Shown piece by piece: positions 1-5,322 of a stretch of 5,376 nt of DNA. The notes beneath the pieces were generated by a model. The model was not told the DNA's origin. It saw only the letters and a program-made list of their open reading frames with translations, and did no database searches. The number at the start of each line of letters is the position of its first letter. Positions within the stretch are counted from its first letter, which is position 1. The position numbers and the translations under genes are program-made. The DNA comes from Lachnospiraceae bacterium UBA2734. GTDB taxonomy: Bacteria > Bacillota > Clostridia > Lachnospirales > Lachnospiraceae. Where the stretch lies: positions 35,684-41,059 of the forward strand of contig DEKA01000041.1 in NCBI GenBank assembly GCA_002353635.1, in the 5' to 3' direction.

Positions 1-174
1 GCGCATGCGCAAAATCGTCAGGAATCGTCTCCCGCTCTCCCCGCTGTTTATTTCATCGTCAGCATTACTTATCCGGCATACGTAAAGAGACCAACTCTTC
101 AGATATTGTGCATACAGATTTACGTCCGCGGTTTCGCCCGCGGGAAGTATTTTCCGACGATTTTGCGCATGCGC
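1..174. repeat. 19-bp perfect inverted repeat, arms 1-19 and 156-174
   Basis: GCGCATGCGCAAAATCGTC at 1-19 is exactly reverse-complementary to 156-174. The arms are 136 nt apart and each contains the palindrome GCGCATGCGC. The left arm touches the window edge, so the repeat may be longer. The right arm overlaps P2 of the nested hairpin, so both pairings cannot form at once. Apart from these structures and a small hairpin at 80-125, I see no gene in 1-264. Confidence 0.65.
80..125. repeat. Small nested hairpin
   Basis: ACGTAAA (80-86) pairs with TTTACGT (119-125), and AAGAG (85-89) pairs with CTCTT (95-99); the two share two bases, so they partly compete. It lies between the arms of the 19-bp inverted repeat. 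It is modest and could be chance. Confidence 0.3.
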
Positions 175-237
175 GTGAGGCCGCAGGCCGAAACCGCATA
201 CGCATATGAGGAGGAAAACACTTCCCGTGGGCGAAGC
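131..237 (-). repeat. Nested three-tier hairpin downstream of the Memo-AMMECR1 gene
   Basis: On the minus strand, P1 pairs 237-213 with 155-131 (25 positions: 22 Watson-Crick, one G-U, two mismatches). P2 pairs 204-195 with 173-164 (10 positions with one U-G). P3 is GGCC-TGC-GGCC (189-179). An internal loop of about eight bases on each side separates P1 from P2. It starts 28 nt after the stop codon. There is no U-run, so it is not an ordinary intrinsic terminator. It may stabilise the 3' end of the transcript or be part of a structured RNA; it does not match the four-hairpin element upstream. Confidence 0.6.
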
Positions 238-264
238 TATATAATCTAAATAACCAATTGTATC

Positions 265-1656
265 TCACGTATGCCGCACGACTTCAAACCGCTGGAGCTT
301 CACCGGCTCCTCCTTGCGGATGCCGGCTTTGCGCTTTGCGATGGCGATCTGCTCCTCTACGGTATCTACGCCGTCGAGGTCAGGCAGAAGGAGCCCTCTG
401 CGGCCTCCGTTGGTGACGATGACGCCGTAGCGCTTCACATCTAACTTGGAAGGTGAGTCGATGTCCTCAGGCTCGCCGAGAACGTCGACGCTGTATTCCA
501 GCTGATCCAGTTCGTTCTCCCGCACTTCATCGAAGCGGGGATCGCGGGTGGCCGCCGCAATGGCGTTCTGGATGATCTCATCCGCTATGCATTTGTAGCA
601 GGGCTGAATAGTTCCGATACAGCCGCGAAGATTCCCTGCAATGTGCAGAGAGCAGAAAACGCCGGCTCTGCGGTCCAGCATCTCGTCCGGCACTTCTCCC
701 CTCTTCGGCACCCTGATGATCCTGCCCGTGCGGATATAAGTCTCTACGGTTCTTCGCTCAAGCGCGACGTAAGGGTCCTCGCCTGCTCTGGCCGCCTCGA
801 TTTTTGCTCTCTGTGCAGCTTCATACTGATCAAGGAAATTGCGGTGCGGATCTTCTCCCGTCACACGGAAGGTGCAGACACCGTAGCCGACGCCTGTTAT
901 GTCCTGATGGGAGAGCCAGTGAGCTTCTACAGACCTGCGGTCCAGGGCGCCTGCCATGATCACAAAGGAGCGGTGTCCGCACTCGGCTGCCTTATCCAGC
1001 AGCACGGGATCGAAGGAGAGAAGATCTCCCAGTGCGCCGCGGGAGCAGCACTCCTGCAGCTTCGCATCATAGACCGGCCCGTGCGGGTCGTAGCCATAGG
1101 GGCCGTCTTCCTTCAGTTTATGCGATAAATCTCCGCTCGCCACATAGACGACGCGCCGCCCCAGTTCATCTGCCGCCTGCTGCACGAGCATTCCAAAGCG
1201 GTACTGCGCCGCCAGTGAAATGCCGGAAATGCCAAGGCGAACCAAGCGGAAATCCTTATATTTCTGCAGAATAAAGTACAGTGGGACAATTGTCCCATGG
1301 TCCAGAGACGGATCCCTCTCCCCGAGATACCCCGCAGGAATGTCATTTTTCTTCGCCAGCGCGCACAGTCTCCTCGAGAGCTCCTCGTCATAGTCCCTGC
1401 TGATCCGCACCTGCGGCGCGCCAAAGCGGGACATGTCGCCTGAGGCATGCGCTCCAGGTGAGATATGCAGATAATCCGCATACATAATGCTGTGCGGCGA
1501 GGAGAGAACTATTGTCTCCGGCTTCAACTCTGCCACGAACTCCGCGGCTTTCTCATATGCACGCGTCGTCTCCTCGATCTCCTTTTCGCCGCCTCTGCCG
1601 ACCTCCGGCAGGATGAGCGGCGGATGCGGCACCATAATCGCTCCAACAACTGACAT
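265..1656 (-). CDS. AmmeMemoRadiSam system fusion: Memo-like protein B plus AMMECR1 protein A
   Basis: 463 aa with two domains. Residues 1-265 resemble Memo / class III extradiol dioxygenase-like proteins (AmmeMemoSam_B): VPHPPL at 9-14, SSPHS at 52-56, LDHG at 118-121, SGDLSHK at 174-180 and GHRSF at 227-231 supply the histidines expected around a metal or phosphoryl-type pocket. Residues about 294-463 are an AMMECR1 domain with its hallmark LRGCIG at 343-348, DPRF at 372-375 and a GLLLPDL segment near 421. A roughly 25-residue charged, Ala-rich linker joins them. The start at 1656 is chosen because GGAGGT lies 5 nt upstream; an in-frame GTG at 1689 would add 11 residues but sits inside a hairpin repeat. 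No signal peptide or membrane segment is seen, so it is probably cytosolic. The partner AmrS is encoded just upstream. The Memo-AMMECR1 fusion is a known arrangement, but the reaction and substrate are unknown to me. Confidence 0.93.
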   Translation of the reverse strand: MSVVGAIMVPHPPLILPEVGRGGEKEIEETTRAYEKAAEFVAELKPETIVLSSPHSIMYADYLHISPGAHASGDMSRFGAPQVRISRDYDEELSRRLCALAKKNDIPAGYLGERDPSLDHGTIVPLYFILQKYKDFRLVRLGISGISLAAQYRFGMLVQQAADELGRRVVYVASGDLSHKLKEDGPYGYDPHGPVYDAKLQECCSRGALGDLLSFDPVLLDKAAECGHRSFVIMAGALDRRSVEAHWLSHQDITGVGYGVCTFRVTGEDPHRNFLDQYEAAQRAKIEAARAGEDPYVALERRTVETYIRTGRIIRVPKRGEVPDEMLDRRAGVFCSLHIAGNLRGCIGTIQPCYKCIADEIIQNAIAAATRDPRFDEVRENELDQLEYSVDVLGEPEDIDSPSKLDVKRYGVIVTNGGRRGLLLPDLDGVDTVEEQIAIAKRKAGIRKEEPVKLQRFEVVRHT

Positions 1657-1669
1657 AATGACCTCCATG
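1657..1669 (-). promoter_or_regulatory. Ribosome binding site of the Memo-AMMECR1 gene, abutting a hairpin
   Basis: GGAGGT with a 5-nt spacer before ATG 1656 fixes the start. Only CAT separates it from the 3' arm of H4, so H4 or an alternative fold using GCGGC could influence ribosome access. The H4 loop also carries AAGGA, but no start codon is suitably placed for it. Confidence 0.8.
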
Positions 1670-1803
1670 TGCCGCGTCCTTTGCGGCACTCCGAGGCGAA
1701 ATCCGCGAAGGCGGTTTCGCCGATGAGATCAATGCAATCGATGACGCATAGCGGCATCGACTGCTATATTCGGGATCATGCATCAGCATGATCCCGAATA
1801 TAA
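1661..1803 (-). repeat. Four-hairpin repeat element, copy 1 (leader of the Memo-AMMECR1 gene)
   Basis: Read on the minus strand the copy folds into four hairpins. H1 (1802-1765) has 17 perfect pairs and a TGAT loop. H2 (1764-1734) has 10 pairs including one G-U, and a loop containing CCGCTATG. H3 (1721-1695) has 7 pairs, one bulged base, 4 pairs and a 4-nt loop. H4 (1689-1669) has the stem GTGCCGC/GCGGCAC and a 7-nt loop. H4 ends 3 nt before the GGAGGT ribosome site of the following gene. The same architecture recurs about 142 nt upstream with different stem sequences. The G-U pair in H2 would be A-C on the other strand, which favours minus-strand RNA. I cannot name the family. Confidence 0.75.
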
Positions 1804-1945
1804 CTTCCATGTGCCGCGTTTTTTGCGGCACCCTAAGGAGAAACGCCCGTATGGGCTTTCTCCGATGGGATCACCGAAATTGGGGCCTCATAGCGGCCCC
1901 AATTCAGGTATAAATGGGATCGCATCAGCAATCTCATTCATACTG
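1804..1945 (-). repeat. Four-hairpin repeat element, copy 2 (tandem, upstream copy)
   Basis: This copy has the same order of hairpins as copy 1. H1 (1945-1905) has a TGAT loop and a long stem with two G-U pairs, one mismatch and a bulge. H2 (1904-1878) is a perfect 10-bp stem with the loop GCTATGA. H3 (1863-1837) repeats the 7 pairs + bulge + 4 pairs layout. H4 (1831-1811) has the stem identical to copy 1 and an all-A loop tract on the minus strand. Stems of H2 and H3 differ from copy 1 at many positions on both arms and remain paired. H1 starts 7 nt after the amrS stop codon. After H4 the sequence ATGGAAGTTAT matches ATGGAGGTCAT, which in copy 1 is the ribosome site of the Memo-AMMECR1 gene. 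Confidence 0.75.
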
Positions 1946-1952
1946 CCTTCGT

Positions 1953-2789
1953 TCAGCAATTGCCTGTAAAGACATTCGGGAGGTACTCTCTGGCCGCCTC
2001 CGCCAAACGAAATACCTTCCGCACATCGGTTGCAGGCGTGTCCAATTTCCATCTTGGAAAATATCTCGACAGATGGTACGCAATCGGCTCCTTCGCATCG
2101 AGAGAGGCGAGCCACTGTGCGATCCGGCCGATCTCTTCCTCCGAATCGTTCTTTCCTGGAATGATGAGGGTCGTCACCTCCACGTGGCAGTGCTGTACAG
2201 CCTCTGCGATAAAAACCTTTGTCTGTGCAAGGCTTCCGCCGACAAAATCCGAATAGAATTCATCCGTAAATCCCTTCAGATCAATATTCATCGCATCGAT
2301 ATACGGGAGCAGTGCATTCAGCACAGACAGTTCCGCGGTGCCGTTCGTCACGAGGACGTTGAGCATTCCCGCTTCATGGATGAGCTTCGCAGCATCCCGC
2401 ACATATTCCCACGCGGTGAGCATCTCGTTGTACGTAAAGGCTGTTCCGATTGTGTCCGGATACCTTTTCCTTGTCTCTATTGTAATCTGCAGGAGCTCCT
2501 CCGGACTGACATATTTCGTTCCTTCCCGATCCTTCTTCTGTGAAATTGTATAGTTCTGACAGAACGGACAGGCAAGGTTGCAGCCATAACTTCCCACAGC
2601 TACTACAAGACTCCCTGGATGAAACATAGCAAGCGGCTTCTTCTCAATCGGATCGAGGGCGATGGAGGTCAGATATCCATAGCTGTCGCAGACAATCTTT
2701 CCATCCACGCATCGCCTCGCGCCGCAGAAGCCCTTCTGTCCTTCTTCCAGCCTGCAATGCCGGAAGCAGGTATTACATACAGCACGCAT
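1953..2789 (-). CDS. amrS: AmmeMemoRadiSam system radical SAM enzyme AmrS
   Basis: 278 aa. The 4Fe-4S/SAM motif CxxxCxxC is at C70, C74 and C77 (GCNLACPFCQN). It is preceded by the family's own N-terminal cysteine cluster (C5, C8, C12, C22) and KGFCG. Further family signatures are TYNEM near 119, LVTNGT near 146, NIDLKGFT near 168, IIPGKNDS near 209 and HLSRYFPRWKLD near 239. It is a cytosolic radical enzyme expected to act with the Memo/AMMECR1 protein encoded next; its product is not known to me. The start at 2789 has GAGGTG 9 nt upstream. The protein ends at VFTGNC, with the stop 7 nt before a hairpin repeat. Many relatives continue with a cysteine-containing tail of about 50-60 residues, so this is a short form; whether it is natural or trimmed cannot be settled here. 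It probably shares a transcript with the ansA-like gene 138 nt upstream. Confidence 0.93.
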   Translation of the reverse strand: MRAVCNTCFRHCRLEEGQKGFCGARRCVDGKIVCDSYGYLTSIALDPIEKKPLAMFHPGSLVVAVGSYGCNLACPFCQNYTISQKKDREGTKYVSPEELLQITIETRKRYPDTIGTAFTYNEMLTAWEYVRDAAKLIHEAGMLNVLVTNGTAELSVLNALLPYIDAMNIDLKGFTDEFYSDFVGGSLAQTKVFIAEAVQHCHVEVTTLIIPGKNDSEEEIGRIAQWLASLDAKEPIAYHLSRYFPRWKLDTPATDVRKVFRLAEAAREYLPNVFTGNC

Positions 2790-2806
2790 TACTCTTCACC
2801 TCTGTT
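2790..2806 (-). promoter_or_regulatory. Ribosome binding site of amrS
   Basis: AGAGGTG lies 8-9 nt before ATG 2789 (spacer AAGAGTA plus flank). It lies outside the recognisable part of hairpin repeat copy 3 and supports the short N-terminus of AmrS. Confidence 0.7.
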
Positions 2807-2828
2807 CCATTCAATCCTTGTCTATACT

Positions 2829-2924
2829 ATGCTGCGTCCTTCGCCGATGGCATCATGCAATCGATGACGCGGCGCAGCATCGACTGCTGTTAGAAAGATC
2901 ATGCATCAGCATGATCTTTCTAAC
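2829..2924 (-). repeat. Hairpin repeat element, copy 3 (internally deleted, upstream of amrS)
   Basis: H1 (2924-2889) is a perfect 16-bp stem with a TGAT loop. Its inner 8 pairs (GATCATGC/GCATGATC) are identical to copy 1, while the outer 8 pairs are different but complementary. H2 (2887-2857) has the same stem as copy 1, with a loop of equal length but altered sequence. Compared with copy 1, about 35 nt are missing: most of H3 and one arm of H4 are gone, leaving GGCGAA joined to GGACGC. The remaining H4 arm can pair with the H2 region (CGCAGCAT with ATGCTGCG, 2836-2829 with 2880-2873). H1 begins 3 nt after the asparaginase stop codon, and about 40 nt separate the copy from the amrS start. 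Confidence 0.7.
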
Positions 2925-2927
2925 TCT

Positions 2928-3929
2928 TCACTCCGGAATACTCACCTCATTGCACAGACTCACGGAGAAATAATCTCTGATCTCTCTCTGATCCGAGGTC
3001 CTGCCCAGCACCCACATGAGCTTTGTCAGCGCCGCCTCCGAGGTCATGTCGTATGCCTCGAGAACGCCCGAGGCCAGTGCTCTCCGCCCCGTCTCATAGA
3101 TGCGCAGGCTGCTCCCGTCATATTTGCACTGCGTGCCTACAAGGACGGTCATGCCGCCCTCAATCAGTTTTCCCAGTTCCGCAATAAAATCATGCTTGAG
3201 AAAAGGCATGCCGCCCATGCCGTATGCCTCAATATACAGTCCCTTGTAGCCCATCTCCTGCAGGCTCTTCAGGACACTTCTGTGAATGCCGGGGAACATT
3301 TTCAGCATGAAAACCTTGTCTGAGTATTGATTGCACAGGTGAAAGGTGCCTCTCCTGCCGGGAATCAGATCTTTTTGCACCTTCATGCCAAGTGAGCTGA
3401 TGCGCGCGACATAAGGATAGTTAATGCTGTCAAAGGCATCGAACGAGAGCGATCTCGTCTTGGACGCCCGGCAGCCGAGCATAACCTTTCGGTTGAAAGC
3501 AAGAAAAATCCCCGGGTATCCGGCAGAAGCCATATGAATCGCACACCGGCAGTTCTCCATGGCATCCGCGACGGGATTGGCCATGGACAGCTGGGATCCC
3601 GTTAGCACCACCGGAATATTGATATTAGGCAGCATAAAGCTGAGCATGGATGCTGTGTATGCCATCGTATCTGTCCCGTGGATCAGGACGATCCCGCTGT
3701 AGTCGTCCCGCACATTTGCGATCGTCGCCGCAATCTTTGCCCAGTCCTCCGGAAAAATATTGGCGCTGTCCAGCGAGAAGAGATCCATCATCTCCAGATC
3801 CGTGTCGCCCGAGACCATGCGCAGCTCCTTCGCGATATCCTCTGTTTTCAGTCCGGGGCAAAGGCCGCTGTCCTCCATCACGGAGGAGAGCGTTCCGCCT
3901 GTATTAATGATCAGAATCTTTTTGGTCAT
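2928..3929 (-). CDS. ansA: Type I (cytosolic, AnsA-like) L-asparaginase
   Basis: 333 aa, the usual length for bacterial cytosolic asparaginase I, which hydrolyses L-asparagine to aspartate and ammonia. The first active-site segment is NTGGTLSS with T10-G-G-T13. The second is IHGTDTMAYTASM with T86-D87. The catalytic-lysine region is CRASKTRSLSFDAFDS with K157. Together these give the Thr-Thr-Asp-Lys set of the family. The C-terminal domain (about 205-333) carries EAYGMGGMP and VGTQC, as in AnsA relatives. No signal peptide is present, which separates it from periplasmic type II enzymes. The start at 3929 gives the family-typical N-terminus MTKKILIINTGG, with AAAGGA about 11 nt upstream, a rather long spacing. 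An upstream in-frame extension to 4016 would add 29 unlike residues and is rejected. A hairpin repeat begins 3 nt after the stop. I see no functional link to the AmmeMemoRadiSam genes beyond co-direction. Confidence 0.95.
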   Translation of the reverse strand: MTKKILIINTGGTLSSVMEDSGLCPGLKTEDIAKELRMVSGDTDLEMMDLFSLDSANIFPEDWAKIAATIANVRDDYSGIVLIHGTDTMAYTASMLSFMLPNINIPVVLTGSQLSMANPVADAMENCRCAIHMASAGYPGIFLAFNRKVMLGCRASKTRSLSFDAFDSINYPYVARISSLGMKVQKDLIPGRRGTFHLCNQYSDKVFMLKMFPGIHRSVLKSLQEMGYKGLYIEAYGMGGMPFLKHDFIAELGKLIEGGMTVLVGTQCKYDGSSLRIYETGRRALASGVLEAYDMTSEAALTKLMWVLGRTSDQREIRDYFSVSLCNEVSIPE

Positions 3930-4055
3930 ATATCTGTCATTCCTTTCGCCGCTGTTCAATACACATCTACTGATTCTGCTATGGTTCGAAAAGTAATGTA
4001 TCGACGTCGTTTTCAAATGCGCTGCACCGTTCTCATGCTGTAAACGTATGCAGAA

Positions 4056-4976
4056 TTACGCCTCCGCAATCTTCTCCCGCAGCATATTGAGCACCCGCTT
4101 CTTGTCCGTCACCCACAGGGGTGATATCAGCAGCTTTCGGGGTCCGTCCCCCGTCATGCGGTGCACAACGACGCCTTCCGGCAATATTTTCAGACAATCA
4201 ACGACGAGGTCACAGTACTCCTCCATCGTCATCTGTGAAAATGGATGCTGCCTGTACTCCTCCGCCATTGCAGAACCTTTAAGAATGTTGAGCATCTGGA
4301 GCTTGATCCCGTCGATCTGCGGCCGGAGATCCGCCAGATACCGGACTGTCGAGAGCGTATCTTCTCTGGATTCTCCAGGCAGCCCCAGGATCACATGTAC
4401 AATAACCGTCAGTCCTGCTGCCTTCAGTCTCTCATAGGCGTCTTTGAAAACAGCGGTCGGGTACCCGCGATGTATTCTCTTCGCCGTCTCGTCGCTCGAT
4501 GTCTGCAGGCCCAGTTCCACCCAGACAGGCTTGATCCGATTCAATTCCTGCAGCATGGCCAGCTTTTCATCATCGATGCAGTCAGGCCTGGTGCCAATCG
4601 AAAGAATGATGATGTCTTTCCGCTGTATAACACGGCTGTACAGGCTCCTCAGGTATGCCGTATCGCCATAGGTATTCGTGTAGGACTGAAAATAAGCGAT
4701 GTAGCGCCGCTCTTTTTCCGGCACCGATGCCGGGATCTTCCTGTCCACAAGCGCCTTGGCTGCGGCGATCTGCAGGTCCAGATCCGGCAGCACCGGCTGC
4801 GCGAACTCACCTGCTCCGCCGGCAGAGCAGAATGTGCAGCCGCCAGTGCCAAGCGTGCCGTCCCGGTTCGGACAGGTGCAGCCGGACTCGAGGGAGAGCT
4901 TGTAGATCTTCTGCCCGTATTGTTGCTTTAAGTACATAGACAAGGTGGTAATCGTCATATCGTTATCTGTGTGCAC
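4056..4976 (-). CDS. TIGR01212 / YhcC-family radical SAM protein
   Basis: 306 aa from a GTG start. Numbered from the internal ATG (4958), CTCPNRDGTLGTGGCTFC at 27-44 is the atypical cluster motif of this family, with C29, C41 and C44 as probable iron ligands. SYTNTYGDT near 92, GTRPDC near 122, VELGLQT near 147 and HVILGLPGES near 188 are family-typical segments of the radical SAM barrel. The C-terminal part has HRMTGDGPRKLLISPLW near 266. The enzyme is cytosolic; YhcC relatives are widespread and I know no settled substrate. The GTG is preferred because GGA lies 5 nt upstream and because it restores the usual number of residues before the TLSMYLK segment; nothing like a ribosome site precedes ATG 4958. 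A perfect 18-bp palindrome covers the GTG. It follows the small membrane protein gene by 32 nt, so the two are probably co-transcribed. Confidence 0.93.
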   Translation of the reverse strand: MHTDNDMTITTLSMYLKQQYGQKIYKLSLESGCTCPNRDGTLGTGGCTFCSAGGAGEFAQPVLPDLDLQIAAAKALVDRKIPASVPEKERRYIAYFQSYTNTYGDTAYLRSLYSRVIQRKDIIILSIGTRPDCIDDEKLAMLQELNRIKPVWVELGLQTSSDETAKRIHRGYPTAVFKDAYERLKAAGLTVIVHVILGLPGESREDTLSTVRYLADLRPQIDGIKLQMLNILKGSAMAEEYRQHPFSQMTMEEYCDLVVDCLKILPEGVVVHRMTGDGPRKLLISPLWVTDKKRVLNMLREKIAEA

Positions 4977-4982
4977 ACAGAT
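4965..4982. promoter_or_regulatory. 18-bp perfect palindrome over the YhcC-like gene start
   Basis: ATCTGTGTG followed by CACACAGAT is a perfect dyad without spacer. It covers the GTG start (4976) and lies just upstream of the alternative ATG (4958). It could bind a dimeric repressor, or fold into a small hairpin hiding the start. It is a single occurrence in this window, so function is inference. Confidence 0.35.
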
Positions 4983-5008
4983 CCGTTGCTGTTAACATGC
5001 ATTACATA

Positions 5009-5176
5009 TCAGGCGATCAGCCTGCCGATCCCTGCGATCAGCCCGACTATACCCGCCGACAGAAGAAGCGTCCACAGAAGGCACGTGCCGCAGCCTCCTC
5101 CAGTATTGCCGCCGCTTCCGGAGGCCATGTCCTCTTCTTCCATCATCTGCTCGTCAAAATCGTCATCAGCGCTCAT
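5009..5176 (-). CDS. Small acidic single-pass membrane protein, unknown function
   Basis: I do not recognise this protein. With the start at 5176 it has 55 residues: a strongly acidic head (1-17: DDDFDEQMMEEED), a short Gly/Ser/Asn linker (18-30), a CGTC motif (C29, C32) and a hydrophobic helix of about 20 residues (33-53, LLWTLLLSAGIVGLIAGI) reaching almost to the C-terminus. That layout suggests a tail-anchored or single-pass membrane peptide with its acidic part in the cytoplasm. The start at 5176 is chosen because AGGGGGA lies 6 nt upstream. An in-frame ATG at 5251 would add 25 residues but has no ribosome site and would fall only about 7 nt from the predicted transcription start. The gene precedes the YhcC-like gene by 32 nt. 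CGTC could bind metal or form a disulphide; that is inference only. Confidence 0.6.
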   Translation of the reverse strand: MSADDDFDEQMMEEEDMASGSGGNTGGGCGTCLLWTLLLSAGIVGLIAGIGRLIA

Positions 5177-5188
5177 ATCTTCCCCCTG
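5177..5188 (-). promoter_or_regulatory. Ribosome binding site deciding the start of the small membrane protein
   Basis: AGGGGGA followed by AGAT precedes ATG 5176. It favours the 55-residue form over the 80-residue reading from ATG 5251, which has no purine-rich site upstream. Confidence 0.6.
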
Positions 5189-5264
5189 CATTATGGATTC
5201 AGACACATCGCCATTCTTTCGATATTCGTGATCCACAAAAGTGCAATCCATTTTTCTGAGAAAC

Positions 5265-5273
5265 AGTATAGCA
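5265..5273 (-). promoter_or_regulatory. Candidate extended -10 promoter for the gene string
   Basis: On the minus strand TGCTATACT matches an extended -10 (TGn plus TATACT). A TTGACG occurs at 5288-5283, but only 12 nt separate it from the -10, too short for a normal sigma-70/SigA -35, so recognition would rest on the TGn element and the A/T-rich upstream tract. Transcription would start near 5258, leaving a leader of about 80 nt before ATG 5176. It is the only reasonable promoter I see above the five genes, though a promoter upstream of the window cannot be excluded. Confidence 0.4.
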
Positions 5274-5322
5274 AATATATTCCGTCAAAAATAATTTATG
5301 CGAATACAGAATTCATCCATGA

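Noticed and set aside
177..194. GAGGCC-GCA-GGCC-GAAAC, resembling stem II and GAAAC of a hammerhead ribozyme on the plus strand
   Set aside because: The required CUGAUGA core is absent (the upstream sequence is GCGCGT), no cleavage-site helix fits, and the likely transcript is from the other strand.
65..268. Minus-strand 67-codon frame starting at a GTG that overlaps the Memo-AMMECR1 stop (GTGA)
   Set aside because: It runs straight through the nested hairpin, has an Arg-rich composition dictated by the inverted repeats, no ribosome site of its own, and no recognisable protein features.
1765..1802. H1 hairpins as intrinsic terminators after amrS, ansA and copy 2
   Set aside because: Stems are strong, but no U-run follows on the minus strand; AGCAG or ACCTG follows instead.
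1553..1831. Minus-strand 92-codon frame across repeat copy 1
   Set aside because: It overlaps the hairpins and then reads the Memo-AMMECR1 gene out of frame; there is no independent ribosome site.
1914..2543. 209-codon plus-strand open frame
   Set aside because: It is antisense to amrS, whose minus-strand product is clearly a radical SAM enzyme; the plus-strand product has no family features.
1661..2924. CRISPR array or insertion sequence ends
   Set aside because: The repeats are long, structured and only two to three in number, with no regular short repeats or spacers, and no transposase gene is in the window.
3930..4055. TTGAAA ... TACTTT as a promoter for the asparaginase gene
   Set aside because: The spacer is only 15 nt and the -10 is poor; nothing else in this 126-nt gap stands out.
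4245..4931. 228-codon plus-strand open frame
   Set aside because: It is antisense to the YhcC-like gene; the long frame reflects codon bias of the real gene.
5265..5288. TTGACG plus TATACT as a standard -35/-10 promoter
   Set aside because: The spacing is 12 nt rather than about 17; only the extended -10 reading is kept.
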